DNA of 64,000 nucleotides, taken from NCBI GenBank assembly GCA_004835665.1, contig RBKR01000016.1:434001-498000 (forward strand), given 5' to 3'. This DNA is from Phoma sp. XZ068 (lineage: Eukaryota; Ascomycota; Dothideomycetes; Pleosporales; Didymellaceae). The first letter of the stretch is position 1. Each line of letters starts with the position of its first letter. Of this stretch, positions 43,091 through 54,197 are shown in pieces. Both the position numbers and the translations under genes were made by a program. The notes beneath the pieces were generated by a model. The model did not search any database. It was not told the origin of the DNA and was given only the letters and a program-made list of their open reading frames with translations.

Positions 43091-43887
43091 GGTTGGGATG
43101 AGGGATCCTGGTGCATGTGTAACGAGAAAGGGACTTCTTGGTGACTGTTGGAAAGCAGCGCCGCCAAGGGGCAGGTAAAGGTTCAAGATCTCTCAGTAGA
43201 TTGACGTACGCAAGCAACTGTAAAGCCGAAGCGCTGGTTATCGCGGAGCTATATGCCGGCGAGGCTGCTGTGTTGATGATGAACAAGGTAGCAAAGTCAA
43301 AGGGCTTAGATTAGGAGGAAGGATGGACAGCTGTCAAGGTCAATGTCAACAATGCGGGAGAACAGTCACGGGCGTGGCTGGGCTTAAACCTATAGCTGCA
43401 GGCAGCTGTCGACGCACCATGCGATCACTGGAGTGAGGCGGTAAGCTAAGCCGTGGAAGTCCCGGGCCCCCGCGCATCGTGGCTGCCTTAGCGAGCTTGC
43501 GCCCTCGCTGTCATCGTGGAGCCCTTCTCCAGCTTGTCACCTTGCCTCGTTATGGTGACTCATGGCCTCAAGGCTGCATAGGTTCATGATCTCACTCAGG
43601 AGGCCGCCTTTAGCTGAAGCTCTCTTCCTTATCGATTGCTTCAAGCTCCACAGTTGCTAGGCTGAACGGTACTTTACTCTGTTGAGACTAACGGGGAAGC
43701 GGCGACCCGCCGCGCCTTCCCTGCAGCTCCCGCATCGCCTCACCCACGCCAGGATTTCAACGGCAATCCACGCCTTGTCCATCACACCCAAGTCACCAGA
43801 AGGCTCGATCACAATTTACTGCCCCTTGAGGTCTCTGTGCATGGCGGACTTGCGCGGTGGATGTTGAGTCGTGCATCATTCTGAAGT
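43091..43887. other. Intergenic region upstream of the MATH/RING gene
   Basis: About 0.8 kb with no supportable gene; promoter of the MATH/RING gene and 3' flank of DYS1. Confidence 0.55.
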
Positions 43888-45148
43888 CTATGAAGTGCTT
43901 TCTTTCAGACGCTGCACACTCGCGAATGTTGCGGCTACAATGAGTGGGAATACTACAGTTGCCTCTGCGTAGACCTTCACGCTGTCGCCGTCAAGCTTGA
44001 TCTTGCCCCAGCTGACAGCCTCGTCTGGCCGTGCTCCCGCATCACTCCCATCGAATTCCTGGGCTGTGTTGACGTATACAGCGCTCTCTGCTCCATTGCG
44101 CATCAAGTTGGCATTGGCGATATGGTGCTTGACAATGCCTCCACCCAGCACAATCATGCCCGTTCGCTTTGCCCGTACGGCAATGGTGTTGATCTTGCGA
44201 ATGTCCTCAACGATGTCCACTCGAAGCTGCTCTGGTGATGCTTTGAAGGTGTGGAAGTACAGCATGTCGCCAAGACTACCGTCAGTTAAAGCTGGGCAGA
44301 ATACAGGGATGTCGTTCTTCCATGCCCAGTAATAGACGGATCGTTCGTCGTTGATCTCTTGACCTAGACGGTGGATCACCTTGCTTGGTGTCCAGTGCAT
44401 TGGCTCATCTGTTTTCTTGCTCGCTTCCTGCTCCTCCAGCATTTTGTCGAGGATCGGCACAACCCAGTCTTCGAAGGCGCAGTAGTTGCTGTTCGGGACA
44501 ACAAGGTTACCGATCCTGTTCATGCCTTTGGCGCGCAAGCCGGCACCTGGCGTTGAGAAAGCGCCTAGATATGTTGGTGCGAGGCATTTGATGAAGTCTT
44601 CTTCCACTCCACCAGCTGTTGTGACGATTGCAGAGACGTGTTTGTGCTGGACTAGGTACCGCAGTGTTTCCCGGAGCCCGGAAGAGATCAAGTTGGACGT
44701 GTATCCCAGGAAGATCGTCGTTCCCTCATTGGTCTCCGGGTCCTTCCATGCGCGCTGTCACCTGTTAACAGAAAAACGCCAGACGCATGAGCGAGGGTGA
44801 GACGCTGGTGTCGCGGTGCTATTTCCGGCCGAATCGTTTCGATTTCAGGGCTGCACCGCTAGCCTGGGCCTCAGCGGCTGTCTCCGCACTCAACGCTGCA
44901 GCTGCGTAAAGGCCGCGAGAAAGACTCACCATGCCATTTATGATTCGCACGGCTTCTCCAACTGAAGTCGCCTGGAATCCCATGTTTGCATATCCCCCGA
45001 TAAGCTCCTCCACGGTGATGCTGCGGTTTGCATACTGATTAAAGTCGATGCCTTGCACTTCTTTGGCACCCTCGGGCACGGGCTCAGAGGGCTTCAGAAC
45101 CGCATCAGTGGCGCCAGAGGGGGCTGCAGCCTCGTTGGTGGTCGGCAT
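43888..45148 (-). CDS. DYS1: Deoxyhypusine synthase
   Basis: Two exons (45148-44930, 44754-43888) around a 175-nt intron give 361 residues, the usual length. The enzyme uses NAD and spermidine to make deoxyhypusine on eIF5A in the cytosol. Seen: NMGFQATSVGEAVRIINGM before the intron, RAWKDPETNEGTTIFLGYTSNL after it, LVQHKHVSAIVTTAGGVEED, KCLAPTYLGAF, PVFCPALTDGSLGDM, IVLGGGIVKHHI, and the active-site lysine block EAVSWGKIK near residue 324. The C-terminus is hydrophobic (VVFPLIVAATFA). The acceptor is the second of two nearby AGs (GACAG at the junction), chosen because it gives the family sequence. It is head-to-head with SNT1 across a long divergent region. Confidence 0.95.
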
Positions 45149-46517
45149 GACGGGTTTTGGAGAGTCGCAAGAGTTTGGTCGCTGCAAGGTCTTGTGGTGA
45201 ATATTACTGCGTGCGCAGCTGTGTCCGACACATCACCTTGAAGTTCTTCAGTGTTTTTCTGCGCGCGACTTTGACAATCTGCGTTTTGACCCCACATGTT
45301 TTGGGCCTGCAAGGCCCCTGCGCCGGCCTAGCGCGCTTCCAGTTCGACAGATCGTCAAGCCCGATTCTCTGACACACGGCGAACCCTGGAGGCCCTCAGC
45401 ACCTCTTCTCAGACGACTCCCTCGTCTGCACAAACTGCCGTGGCGCCCTCGAACGCCGTAGCGAGTGCAGACGTGCCGTCGAGGGTCGTGGAGTGCACTC
45501 GGATTTCGAAGAGACGCTCCTTGGGGTCTCGGCTCCAGGGCTTATTCTTGCATGAGGGGACGGGGGGCGGATGGCCTGTGGCTCGGTCTTGTCGCAAAGT
45601 CTCGAACCGCGAGAAGGGGTCCTGGCATCTGATTGGCTGCTCAAGTTCAAGGTGGGTACGGGCGCCTTTCCTTTGATGTCTGTCTGCAAGTTACCGTGCA
45701 TGGGCCGACGTTTGGCCTTGCTTCGCTCGTCATGGCCTGCGGGCGGGCGTGCGTTGGATCCTCGTTCTTGTGTCCTGGTCCCGTTGTTCTCCATCACACA
45801 CACTCACGCTCTGCGACGGCAACCCTCTCGACGGCACCATGTTGCCAGCGTCCATCTGCGCGCCACCCGGCTGAACATCCCTGACACCATCGCATTTTGC
45901 CATTTGGACACCCTCTCACGTGCCCTTGGCCACCCACGCACACCGGAGCGCAGCGCCACGTCAACGGGGGTGAAGTCCACCTCTATTCAGCCTGCAAATC
46001 GGTTCCCGCACCCATTATACGCGCCGAGACACCAAAAACAGCTACTGACCTCTTGTATTGACTGCCGGCTGCCTGCTGACGCGATTGTTGAAGCCCCTCG
46101 ACTTCCCAGGGCGTGAAAAGCCAGCAGCAGTTTGAATCTCAGCTTGCCGGCCGCCAAGGCTTTTGTTCCACACGCGGCGGATCGCAAAGTGCCTTCCGGG
46201 GCGCGCTTTCCCAAAACCCACGGACCCACTTTTCCACACCTCAAACAAATCACAAGTCACGTACATCAACATCAGCGCCGGCACCACCACATACGCCCAT
46301 CTACTTTCTCGTTAAATCCGGGGATCACTGTTAGCCTCAACTACGATCCACCAACGATCACGATCATTCTCAACCACGGCACCTTGACAGCGACGACGAC
46401 AGCTACCGCCGGGACGCGCAAAGCCACGTGCAACGCTATCGCAACACGGGACCTGGGATAATTTTACGCCCATGCCGCGGCCATCGAATCTCGATCCTAG
46501 TATTACAAGCTGCAACC
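45149..46517. other. Long divergent region between DYS1 and SNT1
   Basis: About 1.37 kb holding both promoters and probably a long SNT1 5' leader. A 181-codon plus-strand frame (45571-46116) is Arg/Ser-rich without domains, and I do not call it. Confidence 0.6.
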
Positions 46518-49500
46518 ATGTCCTCGTATCGCTATCCGGACAACAGCAGGAATGGACGAGACAGATCGCCACCATACCGAGACCGCAGACCTTCCAACTT
46601 TGGCGGCGGGTACCCTCCGAGAGCTAACGAAAGCGTGAGACCTAACTCCGAGTCCAATGGCTTCCCACCTCGAGACGTACCTCGAGGGCCTAAATCACTC
46701 ACCGACGCGCCGCGTGGCCCTGTTACTGGAGGTTCATCAGGTGCGCCTTCAACACCTCGCGATGGACGCGCAAGAGGATTCCCTGGCAGGGGCGAACCTA
46801 CTCCTTTGCGGGATGCGCCTCCACTCAGCAGCGGGCCTGCACCGCCAATGACGAACACGCACAACTCCTGGAGGGCTGACCGTGACCGAGATCGCGACCG
46901 AGAGTTTGATCGCGACCGTAGAGAGAGGCGTCCAACGCCTCCACCTCGGCGTTCACCAATCAGAGACCTCCGAGACCCCCGTGATCAGAGAGACTTTCCA
47001 CCGCGAGATCTTGACGTAGGTCGTCCCCGCCGCAATTCTCGAGATGGACCACTCTCAGCTGGATCCACCTTCTCGGATCCTCCTGTCCTTGGCACTGGCT
47101 CGTCGTATCGTGGCAGTGGTATTGGGCGAGGTCGTGGTGGTAGAGACTTCGGAGGACGAGGACGACCATTCCATAACGACGAGCGAGACCGACATCATGA
47201 TCCCCGAGACCGCCCACCAGACCGCTCATACAGACCGCGCAGTCGATCACCTATACGGCGTGATCGGGATCTGCGAGACGAACGAGATTTTGATAGACGA
47301 GATCGTGAAGATCGCAGATTTCCAAGAGAATACGATTCTTACATTGGACCTGCAGGCGCTGCCAAACCTGGGCCCCGAGCTTTAGACACCCACCGTGGCC
47401 CTGGACCTCCAGACTCGCGGCACATGCCGGGAACGCCAACAGGACCAACCCCACATTCTTCACATCACGCTTCCCCGGCAGACCGCCTAGGACCCCAGGT
47501 GGACTCGTACTCTCGACGCTCCTCCATTGCTATTGACCCATCAGCCTCCAAGGACTCCCGGCGAGACCCCGGCAAGGATGACCTCTTACTGGCCAGCCGC
47601 GCGGAGGCGTCCAGAGAAAGGTATGCCCCACGTGCTTCGTCGCCACCTGCTGCAGTCCCGGCCTTTGGATCTAATGTCTGGAGGAACCCCACGCTTGATG
47701 TGAAACCAAGCACAGCTGCAGTGCCACCCCCCAAACCCGTTCAAACAAATAACCCGGCACCCCCTACACCGGCACCTCCAGCTGCAGTACCTCCCCCGGC
47801 AACCACTTCTGCTGCTACTCCTACTCCTGCTGCTGTCGCGCCTCCAGTGGTCACAGCTCCTCCCAAGCCCGACGTGCCCAAAACTAGCGCACCACCTGGC
47901 TCTGCTGCTCCACCTACTGGACCCAAGGCCGACAGAGCGCCGGATCGCACCACTTCTGAACGGCCCCCAGTCGACGTGCCCACACAAGAGAGCCGATCAG
48001 GACACAATGGACCACCGCGTATGGACCCACCCTCGAGCGTGCCACCTGCTCCCTCAACCATTGTTAATATACTTGAGTCAGACCGGGTGGAGGCCAAGGC
48101 CCCTGTTTCGCGGTCCACGAACGCCCCATCATATCCAGCACGCCAGGGACCTCCACTATCCGCGCCTTCGGCTCCTGCTAAGTCACCTCCGCAGGGTCCA
48201 GCCCCACGACCACGACAACCTCCTACTGCACCGCAGGCGGCTCTCAGGGCTAATGTCTCGCCATCGTTTTCAAGGGCTCCGATTCCCTCATATGCTTCAA
48301 GGGACACGACTTCTAGCGCAGCACCTGCTCCACCATTAGGCCCCCGCAGTGGCAGTGGCGATGGCACCGTTAACACGTCACCGAAGAGCTTGCCAGCTAA
48401 CATTCCAACCGGACCCAAAGCTGATAGGACACCGATGGCATCACGGCCGACGCTTCCCTATGCAGCGTCGGAGAGACCTGGCTTTAACGCGCCTAGAGCG
48501 CCGATGGGTGGCGGTCCGAAAAGTATGCAATGGGTCCGACCAGGCCTTATTCCTAATCGACCTACTATTCCCACGAAGCGAGAGCTACCGGCCGATGATC
48601 GCGAGCGATCATTTGGAACGGCACCGAAAGCCCCAAAGCTTGAGCTAGGAGGCTCTAGCTCTAACGTACATCCGCACCGTGGACAACAGGCTCAGTTTGG
48701 TTCACCCTCCTATTTCCGCTCATCAACCGACATGGACAAACCAAGGGGCCGAGCTGCATCTGCAGAACGATCCATTAATCCGTCTTTGAAACCTGGGTCA
48801 ATAGAAGCGAGGCGGCATTCTGATGTAGTTATGGCAGAAGCGTCTCCTCGACCTGTGCAACCACCTATGTCAGCCGCATCTTCTGCGCCAGACGCTTTGC
48901 AAGATTCTGATGAAGACCTTGACCTGGATGAAGATGATTTCGCCGAATCGGAAGCGAAGTACAACAGGCAGAAGGCTGCACTCGAGGCGAAGCTTATCGA
49001 TCTTAGTGCACCTCATTTGCGTGCGATTACTCCTTTACAAGAGATCATCTTGCTCTCCTGTCTTACGTCCGACCATCTACCGGTTCCGTATGAAGAAGTC
49101 GAGCAGGAAGCTGTCAAGAGGGAAGACATGTTGCGTCAACAGCAAGTCGCGACCGTATCGCCCATCCAAACTCTGACTGTGAGCAAGCCAATAGAGCCTT
49201 TGACACCAAAGGCCGAAGACACGGATGACAGCGCAACAGAGAAAACAGCCGAACGCTCTATTGCACCAGCAACAGTCGCACTGCGTCTCCGACGTGAAGT
49301 GTCCAAGGAACCCGAAATATTGCCTGATCTCAGTGGCCTACCATATCTTGGCTCCGGTCCGCCTACACCACTGTCTGACATCGAACAGGATCGGCCGGGA
49401 TTACCTGATACTATCAAGTCTAATATGCTCAAGTTGTATCAAAAGACTATCCAACCTGAGCTTAACGAAGAAGAGACTTTGCAACAGTACGCAGTAAAAT

Positions 49501-52500
49501 ACAAACAATGGCGTCTGTCTATTCGCCAGTGGGATGATGAGCGTGAGCAAGACGAGCAAGAAAGACAGCCTTCAGCCGAGCCCAGCTTGAAAGCAACGAC
49601 GCCCGATGTCCAAAGCTCTACGTTGGGCGCACTCCTCGATGTTCCGGGTCCAACAGGACGGCGCAGCCATGCTAGCCGATGGGCCACGGAACTAGATTTG
49701 GAGGCGGTTATCAAGGAATCTCTCAAAACGGCCGAAGAGGAAAGAATGGGAAAGCAAGATAGTGAACCGAAGAGAAGCATGGCCGATCCGGAGAAAGAGG
49801 CTGATCTCCCGCTGGAACTCAGTGAAGCGGAAGCACAAAGACGCAACTTCATTGACACGAACTTCCAGCGTGAGCCTGGTCAAGGTATCTTTGCTTTCCA
49901 CTATGAGCCGCCTGAGGACGACTTCACACCGGACGAACATCGCGTTATGGTTGCGAATTACAGAGATCAATATGCTAAAAAATGGGGGAAGCTGGCAGAA
50001 ATCTTGTATAAAGAATGCGGCACAGAACGAACTTACAAAGACTGCATCAACCACTACTACGCTACGAAGTGGGCCCGAGAGTACAAAGGAAAGGTCAGAG
50101 GTCGACGTGGAGGTGCTCGGAAACGGGGCGGAGGTGCCGCACGTAACCGCGGAGCCATCGCAAATATGGAACGATCCGATGCTGCTGGGGAAGACGGCCT
50201 TCCTCATGGCGTTACAGAAACTGGACGACCAAGACGTTCGGCTGCGCCCACATTCGGTGGGATGGAGGTTGATTTCGACCCGAGTGCCACCATGCCCGCG
50301 CAAGGTCGAGCCCGAAGACAAATTGATGCAGATGGCAACCCAGAAAAAGCCAGCAGGCGAAGCAAGGCTAACAAAGAGAAGGGAAAGAAGCTTAAGAATC
50401 AGCCTCTTGCGGCAGCTCCAATTGGATCACCTGTCAAGCTTGACCGCAAAGACAAAGCGCCCGGAATCAAAGCAGAAGATGAGTTTGGGAAGCGTCAGGT
50501 TGTGGAAATGCCTACTCCGATCCATGTGACTCAGCACGAAGATCACTTGAATGATCCTGCGCTGCTGAATCTAAGAGGTAGCCATGTTGAGCTCCCTTCA
50601 CTCTCAGGAAGCATCCCTGTGGGCATGATGGAGCGACAGAAAGCGCAGCCCAATGCTAGGCCGGGTCCCTCGAGCTACTGGTCCGTATCTGAACTGCAGG
50701 ATTTTGAGAAGAATGTTGCGCACTTTGGCACCGACTGGATTGGGTTTGCCAATCATATGGGTACGAAGACACACATCATGATCAAGAATCAGTATCTACG
50801 CATGGTTGAAGGCGGGAAGTCAGAGCTTGAGCAAGCGGCGAAGGACGCCGATGCGAGAAGGGAGCGGGGCGACGACCTGGGACCACCACCAACACCAACT
50901 CCAGCGCCTAAGAGACGTTACGAGAGCACGCAGAGTGTACTTCCCCGTAACCTTGCACCGGCTGATCAAAATCAATCTCCGCTACTCAATCCCGCCAGTC
51001 TGCCCCGGAACTCACCTCCTCCAGCTGCTCATCCTTCCAGATTCTTGCCTCAAGTCGCCAGCCAGGGAAAGCCACTTGTGCCTTCTACGTCTGGTTTCTC
51101 TCCGCTTCCAGAAACAGCGCTTGCATCTGTACCTTCGATGCCGCAGCACCACTCACCACCTGCCTCCCTGTCTCGAAGTCAACCTCAAAACCACCTTCAG
51201 CACAGCATATCTCAACACAAGCCGCACCACCAACCACCTCGGGCTGGATACTTTTCCGATGACATACACCCGCGTCTTGACAACCGTGTGTCCTCGCAAT
51301 CATCTATCCATCACCCTTCAAGGTCTATGCAGCCACACGGCACTCCGCAGATGCGTGGTCAAGAGCAACATCAACAACCTGGCTTCCGTGGTCTGAGCCA
51401 ACAGGAGCGGGAGAGTCTCATCAGATCTGAGCTTCAACAAGAGCAGGAGCATCGGTACCAGCAGCACCAACATGCTCGACGGATCTCTCAAGAGATGCAT
51501 CATCATCAAAGAGTATTCCCCCCGGGTGGACCGCCGCCACTGATGCCTCCCGTGCGTTCAAGCTCCCTGGCAAGGTCACCGGAGCACCGACCAATGTCCT
51601 TCTCGCACTCTCGTCAAGTTTCACAATCAAATGCGATGACCCAACCTCCCTCCGACTCAATGTCTCAAGCGCATGGTATCTTTTCGGGGGGACAACAGCT
51701 ACCCTCGCGCTCTACTATCTCCACTCCACCGGTCAAAGAGGAACCAAGATACGCTCCGCCTTCAGCAATCCCACAAGCTCAGCATACGCCGATTTTGCAA
51801 TCTCAGCACCAAGCTCGACCATCGTTTAGTCAGCCTCCTATACAAAGTGTGCCACCACCGACAGTTTCAAAATCTACCGCGCCCCCTAGGAGGTCCAACT
51901 TACTTTCATTGCTTAACGATGCCGAACCTGAAGAGCCCGCAAGAAAGAAGCCCACCGACCAAGGACCTTCGTCGCACAGCACAACGCCCTCGCAACAGAA
52001 CCCTATCGCGCCCCCGCCGGCTTCCTCGCAGGCATCTACATCTAGACGCGATGTGTATGCAGACTCTGCAACTACGCAGCCTCCATATGGTCGCCCTTCT
52101 TACGCGGCACAGTCCTCCATGCCGTCTTCTACATCCAGTAGGGCTATCGACTTGACTGCCGAGCAAACTCCTGTTAGCAGGCATGGTGCTCGTGATGGTT
52201 GGCAGCAACGTCAACAATTTCATCCTGCTCAAAGCCAGGCACCCCAGGCTGTGTCTCTTCCAACTTCACATCCTGGCTTGCCTCAACCTGCTTACAGTGA
52301 CTCAAGACTGTTCGGCAATCATCGTTCGGTGTTTTCACAGCACAATGGACAGCGACACAATCCCTCGCCGCCACCCATGGCTGCGTATAACAATTCGCCT
52401 CACTTACACTCTCGTACACCAAGTATAAGTGGAGCGCCAGGTCAGCCATCACGTCACGGCATACCGGGAACTGGAACTCAGCATGCGCAAGCAAATTCGG

Positions 52501-53402
52501 CTGCGTCTAGTCAAATCCTGCAGCCGAATCCTTATGCACAGGTCGATCCTCCCGGAGCCGGTGCCCCACCCTCCGGTCCGATGGGAATGCGACCGAGTCC
52601 ACATCTCCGGAACAGCCATGTGGTTCAGCCGAGGGAAGCTCCGAGCCGCAACGAACACTCTCAAGCTCAGAATACAGGCTTGACGTACTCCAACCCTCCT
52701 ACGCCGGTCGAGCATCCGGCTCATCCATCAATGCGGGGCTCAGGTAGTATATCGGACTCGTATCGTACGCGCGACCCTAGAGACCTTCATCATGATCTCG
52801 AATCTCGTAATTCGGATCGTGATACCAGCAGAGAGCTCTCTCAGAGAACAGAGTACCTACGAGAACAACTAGCGAACCCACATCTACGTTCAACCCCTGT
52901 ACACGAGGATTTGCGCTATCAACATCAGCAACAAGACCGCGCTTATCTGTCTCAGCGCTCGCATACTCCGCTCTCGAGGAATGATGGAGCACAGCAACCT
53001 CCTCCCTTGCAACATCCACCGCACTCTTCGTTGGGTACGAACAATCACCCGCTCTACGGCCAACGCCTTTCAGAGGAGCCGTCGCGCTTCTCGCAGCCCT
53101 TTCCTCGCGATCGCGGGATCGCAGACCGCATCCGGCAAGAGTCAGCCCAGCAGCAACAAGCTGCCCTGAATCGAGAGGAGCAGATGCGACGAGAAGGCCA
53201 AATGCGTGAACAAGAGATGCGAGACCGTGAGCTTAGAGAACGCGACGCTCATTTCCGCGCCGATCTGATGAGGGGCAATGTTGGACCCTATGGAAGAGGA
53301 CCGGGGTCTGAACAGAGGCAGCCGCCTACGGGGCCTGGTGGGCATATGGATTGGACGAGCGGGGTGAATCGACCGCCGCAGCGGGATGGTTGGCAGCGAT
53401 AA
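46518..53402 (+). CDS. SNT1: SANT-domain corepressor Snt1 (Set3 complex, NCoR-like)
   Basis: A single uninterrupted exon of 2294 residues. The N-terminus (MSSYRYPDNSRNGRDRSPPY) is a long RD/RS-rich tract, followed by ~450 Pro/Ala-rich residues. A helical region near 796-850 (DEDDFAESEAKYNRQKAALE) may correspond to the deacetylase-contact part of NCoR. SANT1 is near 1133-1190 (FTPDEHRVMVANYRDQYAKKW...CINHYYATKW), then a basic RGRRGGARKRGGG patch, and SANT2 near 1387-1430 (YWSVSELQDFEKNVAHFGTDW). The last ~850 residues are Gln/His/Pro/Ser-rich and disordered. Snt1 is the SANT subunit of the Set3/Hos2 histone deacetylase complex. The frame extends upstream to a GTG at 46428, but ATG 46518 is the plausible start. 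No in-frame intron is obvious by eye. Confidence 0.9.
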   Translation: MSSYRYPDNSRNGRDRSPPYRDRRPSNFGGGYPPRANESVRPNSESNGFPPRDVPRGPKSLTDAPRGPVTGGSSGAPSTPRDGRARGFPGRGEPTPLRDAPPLSSGPAPPMTNTHNSWRADRDRDRDREFDRDRRERRPTPPPRRSPIRDLRDPRDQRDFPPRDLDVGRPRRNSRDGPLSAGSTFSDPPVLGTGSSYRGSGIGRGRGGRDFGGRGRPFHNDERDRHHDPRDRPPDRSYRPRSRSPIRRDRDLRDERDFDRRDREDRRFPREYDSYIGPAGAAKPGPRALDTHRGPGPPDSRHMPGTPTGPTPHSSHHASPADRLGPQVDSYSRRSSIAIDPSASKDSRRDPGKDDLLLASRAEASRERYAPRASSPPAAVPAFGSNVWRNPTLDVKPSTAAVPPPKPVQTNNPAPPTPAPPAAVPPPATTSAATPTPAAVAPPVVTAPPKPDVPKTSAPPGSAAPPTGPKADRAPDRTTSERPPVDVPTQESRSGHNGPPRMDPPSSVPPAPSTIVNILESDRVEAKAPVSRSTNAPSYPARQGPPLSAPSAPAKSPPQGPAPRPRQPPTAPQAALRANVSPSFSRAPIPSYASRDTTSSAAPAPPLGPRSGSGDGTVNTSPKSLPANIPTGPKADRTPMASRPTLPYAASERPGFNAPRAPMGGGPKSMQWVRPGLIPNRPTIPTKRELPADDRERSFGTAPKAPKLELGGSSSNVHPHRGQQAQFGSPSYFRSSTDMDKPRGRAASAERSINPSLKPGSIEARRHSDVVMAEASPRPVQPPMSAASSAPDALQDSDEDLDLDEDDFAESEAKYNRQKAALEAKLIDLSAPHLRAITPLQEIILLSCLTSDHLPVPYEEVEQEAVKREDMLRQQQVATVSPIQTLTVSKPIEPLTPKAEDTDDSATEKTAERSIAPATVALRLRREVSKEPEILPDLSGLPYLGSGPPTPLSDIEQDRPGLPDTIKSNMLKLYQKTIQPELNEEETLQQYAVKYKQWRLSIRQWDDEREQDEQERQPSAEPSLKATTPDVQSSTLGALLDVPGPTGRRSHASRWATELDLEAVIKESLKTAEEERMGKQDSEPKRSMADPEKEADLPLELSEAEAQRRNFIDTNFQREPGQGIFAFHYEPPEDDFTPDEHRVMVANYRDQYAKKWGKLAEILYKECGTERTYKDCINHYYATKWAREYKGKVRGRRGGARKRGGGAARNRGAIANMERSDAAGEDGLPHGVTETGRPRRSAAPTFGGMEVDFDPSATMPAQGRARRQIDADGNPEKASRRSKANKEKGKKLKNQPLAAAPIGSPVKLDRKDKAPGIKAEDEFGKRQVVEMPTPIHVTQHEDHLNDPALLNLRGSHVELPSLSGSIPVGMMERQKAQPNARPGPSSYWSVSELQDFEKNVAHFGTDWIGFANHMGTKTHIMIKNQYLRMVEGGKSELEQAAKDADARRERGDDLGPPPTPTPAPKRRYESTQSVLPRNLAPADQNQSPLLNPASLPRNSPPPAAHPSRFLPQVASQGKPLVPSTSGFSPLPETALASVPSMPQHHSPPASLSRSQPQNHLQHSISQHKPHHQPPRAGYFSDDIHPRLDNRVSSQSSIHHPSRSMQPHGTPQMRGQEQHQQPGFRGLSQQERESLIRSELQQEQEHRYQQHQHARRISQEMHHHQRVFPPGGPPPLMPPVRSSSLARSPEHRPMSFSHSRQVSQSNAMTQPPSDSMSQAHGIFSGGQQLPSRSTISTPPVKEEPRYAPPSAIPQAQHTPILQSQHQARPSFSQPPIQSVPPPTVSKSTAPPRRSNLLSLLNDAEPEEPARKKPTDQGPSSHSTTPSQQNPIAPPPASSQASTSRRDVYADSATTQPPYGRPSYAAQSSMPSSTSSRAIDLTAEQTPVSRHGARDGWQQRQQFHPAQSQAPQAVSLPTSHPGLPQPAYSDSRLFGNHRSVFSQHNGQRHNPSPPPMAAYNNSPHLHSRTPSISGAPGQPSRHGIPGTGTQHAQANSAASSQILQPNPYAQVDPPGAGAPPSGPMGMRPSPHLRNSHVVQPREAPSRNEHSQAQNTGLTYSNPPTPVEHPAHPSMRGSGSISDSYRTRDPRDLHHDLESRNSDRDTSRELSQRTEYLREQLANPHLRSTPVHEDLRYQHQQQDRAYLSQRSHTPLSRNDGAQQPPPLQHPPHSSLGTNNHPLYGQRLSEEPSRFSQPFPRDRGIADRIRQESAQQQQAALNREEQMRREGQMREQEMRDRELRERDAHFRADLMRGNVGPYGRGPGSEQRQPPTGPGGHMDWTSGVNRPPQRDGWQR

Positions 53403-54197
53403 ACAACCGAGCCGCTTCTTTTGATCGAGTCCAGGCGTTTGGGTCGGAGTCATCCTAGACAGCTGGACGCTATTTGGCTGGGTTGCAGATGCTTGCGACA
53501 ATGCGATATCCACGGCATTGAATTTCTTTTGTAAGATGACATGATGACTTTACATATGACCCACGTGGTTTTGTGGATACCATCTCGTTCTGATTGTCTG
53601 GCATGAGCGTTAGAGCGAGTGCTTTTGTACATGTATTATAAGTTTGTGTCAACCAGTAAACACTCAAGATATCCAATACTGAACTCTTTTGCTTTGCGTG
53701 ATCCCCTGTGCAAATCGATAATCCGCTGTAACGCAAGGTAAGTTGTGACCATCGTGAGTGAACAGTGATCAGTCTAGCATCTGCACCGTAATTCTGAACG
53801 AACATGTAGAAGCTGAAAGATGCTGTTGCAACAAATTTTCTGCATTGCAATCTTCAGTCCGCATGAGACGATGCAGTCCAGACCCATCAGGTGTCTTGCA
53901 ATCACTGACTGCTGAGAGTCAGGCCCAAAGGCAACCCAGGCAGACTTCCGGTCAGCAGTGAGGCTTGTCATGGGAGCGTGCATCGGAACTGTCGCCAATG
54001 ACGTCCTACAATACGACTGCCGCCCTTTCCCTGAAGCTCATGTGACCAGGTATAATGGCATTTGGCGCCAAAGTGTTCTAGCGCGCACGAGGTTTTCTAT
54101 CAGAGTCCACACAATAATCTTTCGTGCAGACTTAGCGTGTGATATGGTGACTTTCTGCTCTCGAAAAAGCGTAGCCAAGCAAATGAAACTAGATTTA
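53403..54197. other. Convergent intergenic region
   Basis: About 0.8 kb between SNT1 and the ankyrin gene; no supportable gene. It marks the switch from conserved genes to an accessory-looking block. Confidence 0.55.

Noticed and set aside
45571..46116. 181-codon plus-strand frame upstream of SNT1
   Set aside because: Arg/Ser/His-rich with no domain; more likely leader sequence.
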